From Closterium sp. Naga37s-1 (lineage: Eukaryota; Streptophyta; Zygnematophyceae; Desmidiales; Closteriaceae), in assembly GCA_947471745.1 (NCBI GenBank), contig CANJKZ010000262.1:380501-444500 (forward strand): DNA of 64,000 nt, written 5' to 3'. The notes beneath the pieces are model-generated. The model saw only the letters and a program-made list of their open reading frames with translations. It was not told the origin of the DNA and did no database searches. Both the position numbers and the translations under genes were made by a program. Of the stretch, positions 61,817-64,000 are shown piece after piece. Numbering within the stretch: position 1 is the stretch's first letter; each line of letters opens with the position of its first letter.

Positions 61817-63426
61817 ACCAAAACATGAAGCTATTAGCAATGTCACCAAGGGATTCTTATATTAGCTTAATCTCCTAAAAAACGCGCATTAATCCTGCAA
61901 GCACGCAGAAACGACAGAAAATCCTGACTGGGCAGGGCGTAGAGAGGATTCAGATTAGCTATTCTTGCTAGGAGCTAGGCCAGCCAAGGGATTACTGAAG
62001 AGCTGAACGCTAGGGCCACCTTGCTTGAGACCAGTTTCAGGAAATCTTTCGTGGAGCCACGAAACCCTCACCATCAGTTGCCGTGCTCCTATTGGCTGTA
62101 CGCAGAACCAAACCCTAGCCGCAGGCCAAGCAGAACGAAGATGTGGATTGCAGATGCCTCCACATCTAGGCGGAAGGGTGTATGTGGAGAACAGCGCAGG
62201 CGGAACTTTCGCGATCCCGCGCAAATCATTTTTTGCACGGGCATGGACGACCGAAAACTGCCAACAGAGCACTCTGTTCCGCCAACTGTTTTTGTGTCGC
62301 CTCGGCGCAGCTCCGCCGGATTCCCTTCCCAATGGAAGTTACTGCTTTATCAGGGCATGGTCAGAATGACCGCTGAAACTGGAGATTCATGTTCAAACGA
62401 TACCCAGGAGCCGTTCGATATGCTGAGGTGGACAAAAGGGAGCGAGCGAATATCCGGCGTTGCTTCAACGCCTCTCGTTCCAGAATGTCATCCCGTGCCT
62501 GCGCGTGATAAAGCAATCTTTATCTCTTTCCCTAACCTCGTCTGGGGCAGGCACCATGACAATCTCTGCACACTGGACCCATTGCTTGATGATTGTTACC
62601 CGTATACCCCCTCCTTGGGCAGCTGGCAGTCACTTCCCGAGATCACTACATAGATTTATAAGGATTTTCTTGGTTTAGGTGCCAGTATCAGGCAGAAAGT
62701 TTCATGGAGTGGGATCATGGATAACAGCTCCATTTTTGCCTTATATGCTAAAAATATACGGAACAGCGAGGGGTGCTTTCAGTGTTCGGGCAGCAAAATG
62801 CCCTGTCCATAACCCACAAGTGAGTTAACGGTATCCACGTGACCATACTGCCCAGGGAATCCCCATCGTTGCCCGTGAAGGTTCCCCGGCCTCAGAAAGC
62901 CACCATAGACGAGGTCACTGGAGATGGCAGCCAAGGGATATGCCCAGATATTACGAGTTGCCCGCTTCGCTGCCCTCACAAGTGGTTGGGCTGGAACAAC
63001 CATAACCCATGCACAGTGCAGGAACCCGCCACGAGCCACCACTAGGGTGAAAGCAACGGCATGACGCAATCCCGTGATAGGCTGTGCTGGCAATAGATAT
63101 TCGTCGAAGCAACACCAAAAAAAATCCCAGACGTTCGGCCCGAACCAGGGTCCACGAGGCGAACAGCTTCGGCTCAGCATCTTTTGCGAGTGATTCACTG
63201 GTTCGCCTGGTGGTGTAACGTAACGTGGCGACTATTGTGGAACCACTCATCAATGATCGGTAGCTTTCGCACAGTAACCACATCCTTCCCACTCCACCGC
63301 CGTGATTTATGGCGGTGATGCCGCAGCCGCGTTCTAAAGTTCCCCTGCCTATATTTTCATACCATTTGTGGATCATGTGCTTCCGTCACCTCCACACTTA
63401 ACTACATCGATGTTCCGCACGCTACT
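61817..63426. other. Divergent spacer between PRR and the dehydrogenase gene
   Basis: It should contain the PRR promoter and that of the plus-strand gene at 63427. Composition is clearly less GC-rich than the coding regions. There are open frames of 210 codons (plus, 62021-62653) and about 140 codons (minus, 62779-63198; minus, 62951-63376), but I recognise no family in any of them, they overlap on opposite strands, and I do not call them genes. They could be remnants of an older gene or mobile element. Confidence 0.45.
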
Positions 63427-63539
63427 ATGGGCGGATTATTCAGCCGACCGTTCAGCACCCAGAAAACGACGACGCATCCCAGTCCAGTGGTGCTAATAAC
63501 GGGATGCTCCCAAGGTGGCATCGGCTATGCTCTCGCGGA
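63427..63539 (+). CDS. Short-chain dehydrogenase/reductase, first exon only
   Basis: The exon encodes MGGLFSRPFSTQ, a short linker, then VVLITGCSQGGIGYALAE, ending at a GTAAGC donor (phase 2). The TGxxxGxG dinucleotide-binding motif after a hydrophobic strand is that of classical SDR enzymes. The CSQGGIG form is the one seen in plant and fungal NADPH-dependent 1-acyldihydroxyacetone-phosphate reductases (AYR1-like), which is my best guess for its role in lipid metabolism. The rest of the gene lies beyond the window or in the remaining 460 bp, where I found no second exon with confidence. Confidence 0.68.
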
Positions 63540-64000
63540 GTAAGCTCCTTACACAAGCAGGTAACATTCAATTAGAACGCTAAGGACGCGAGGTGATTTG
63601 ACTATGCGAATACCGACATCAAATCATTCTGCACAAGGCAGGCAGCGTCGAGCTGTGCTGCTGAATCGGCATCGCGGTTCGTGTAGTAGTAGCGGTGCTG
63701 TGAGGTGTATTTTGAGGCGCCTCAAAATACACCTCAATGTTTGTGTAGTAGTAGCGGTGCTGTGAGATCGACTCGACATTCCGTCTCCGGTTTCCTCCGT
63801 CCTCGCTTCCCAGGCATTTCCCTTATTCGTCACGAGCTGGAAGAACCTCTTCTCACGCTCTCCGCCTTCTAACCCTGCGAATTCGTCCCCGTGGCATCCC
63901 TTCTCGTGTCGCGGAGAGGTGTCAGTATTTGCAAAAATCTACGAAAGTGGATGTGGGAAGTTTTCAAATTACGTTCCACTATGCGTGGCATTTCGTCTCT
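63540..64000. other. Start of intron 1 of the dehydrogenase gene
   Basis: Apart from the palindrome and direct repeats at 63681-63766, nothing recognisable. Confidence 0.45.
63681..63766. repeat. 36-nt perfect palindrome (GCGC centre) between direct repeats
   Basis: The palindrome at 63701-63736 has core ATTTTGAGGCGCCTCAAAAT and arms extended by local sequence (TGAGGTGT / ACACCTCA). The 24-nt segment GTGTAGTAGTAGCGGTGCTG + TGAG occurs at 63681-63704, overlapping the left arm, and again at 63743-63766. It lies in intron 1 of the dehydrogenase gene. Confidence 0.96.

Overview
The window is nuclear DNA from a green plant-lineage eukaryote. It holds intron-rich genes with GT..AG splice sites, chloroplast-targeted proteins and a CCT-domain clock protein. 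The gene set (BPG2-type YqeH GTPase, FtsH12-type envelope AAA protease, PRR with CCT motif, plant-type RPN10 and MED14, GT47/EGF protein) points to a streptophyte. The high GC content, poly-Ala/Gly/Gln runs and minisatellite-filled introns suggest a streptophyte alga, perhaps a zygnematophyte such as Closterium. That genus-level guess is inference only.

Layout: MED14 (minus, 11795-2425, 5 exons); BPG2-like GTPase (minus, 19342-12258, 9 exons); a roughly 540-bp divergent spacer; an EGF/exostosin GT47 protein (plus, 19882-28485, 13 exons); FtsH12-like protease (plus, 28871-42753, 16 exons); RPN10 (minus, 49405-43468, 10 exons); a very large pseudo-response regulator (minus, 61816-50179, 8 exons); and the first exon of a short-chain dehydrogenase (plus, from 63427) running off the end. 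I worked out the exon chains by hand. In all six complete models the phases agree at every junction and the summed coding length is divisible by three (2708, 1055, 980, 1039, 455 and 2938 aa).

The genes are ordinary housekeeping, chloroplast and clock genes and do not look like one pathway. What is unusual is the intron content. Nearly every intron carries (i) 'echo' copies of the end of the neighbouring exon together with its splice site, usually 1-6 tandem copies; (ii) minisatellites of 7-143 bp units, some built on an exon/intron junction; and (iii) a family of short perfect palindromes with the form TTTTGAG-N4-CTCAAAA (N4 = TCGA, ACGT, GCGC or AATT). These palindromes often sit at the junction between duplicated segments and can extend into foldbacks of up to 50 nt. 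The palindrome-plus-duplication system is the best candidate here for something undescribed. It could be a mobile or foldback element, a repair footprint, or an assembly/library artefact, and that has to be excluded first.
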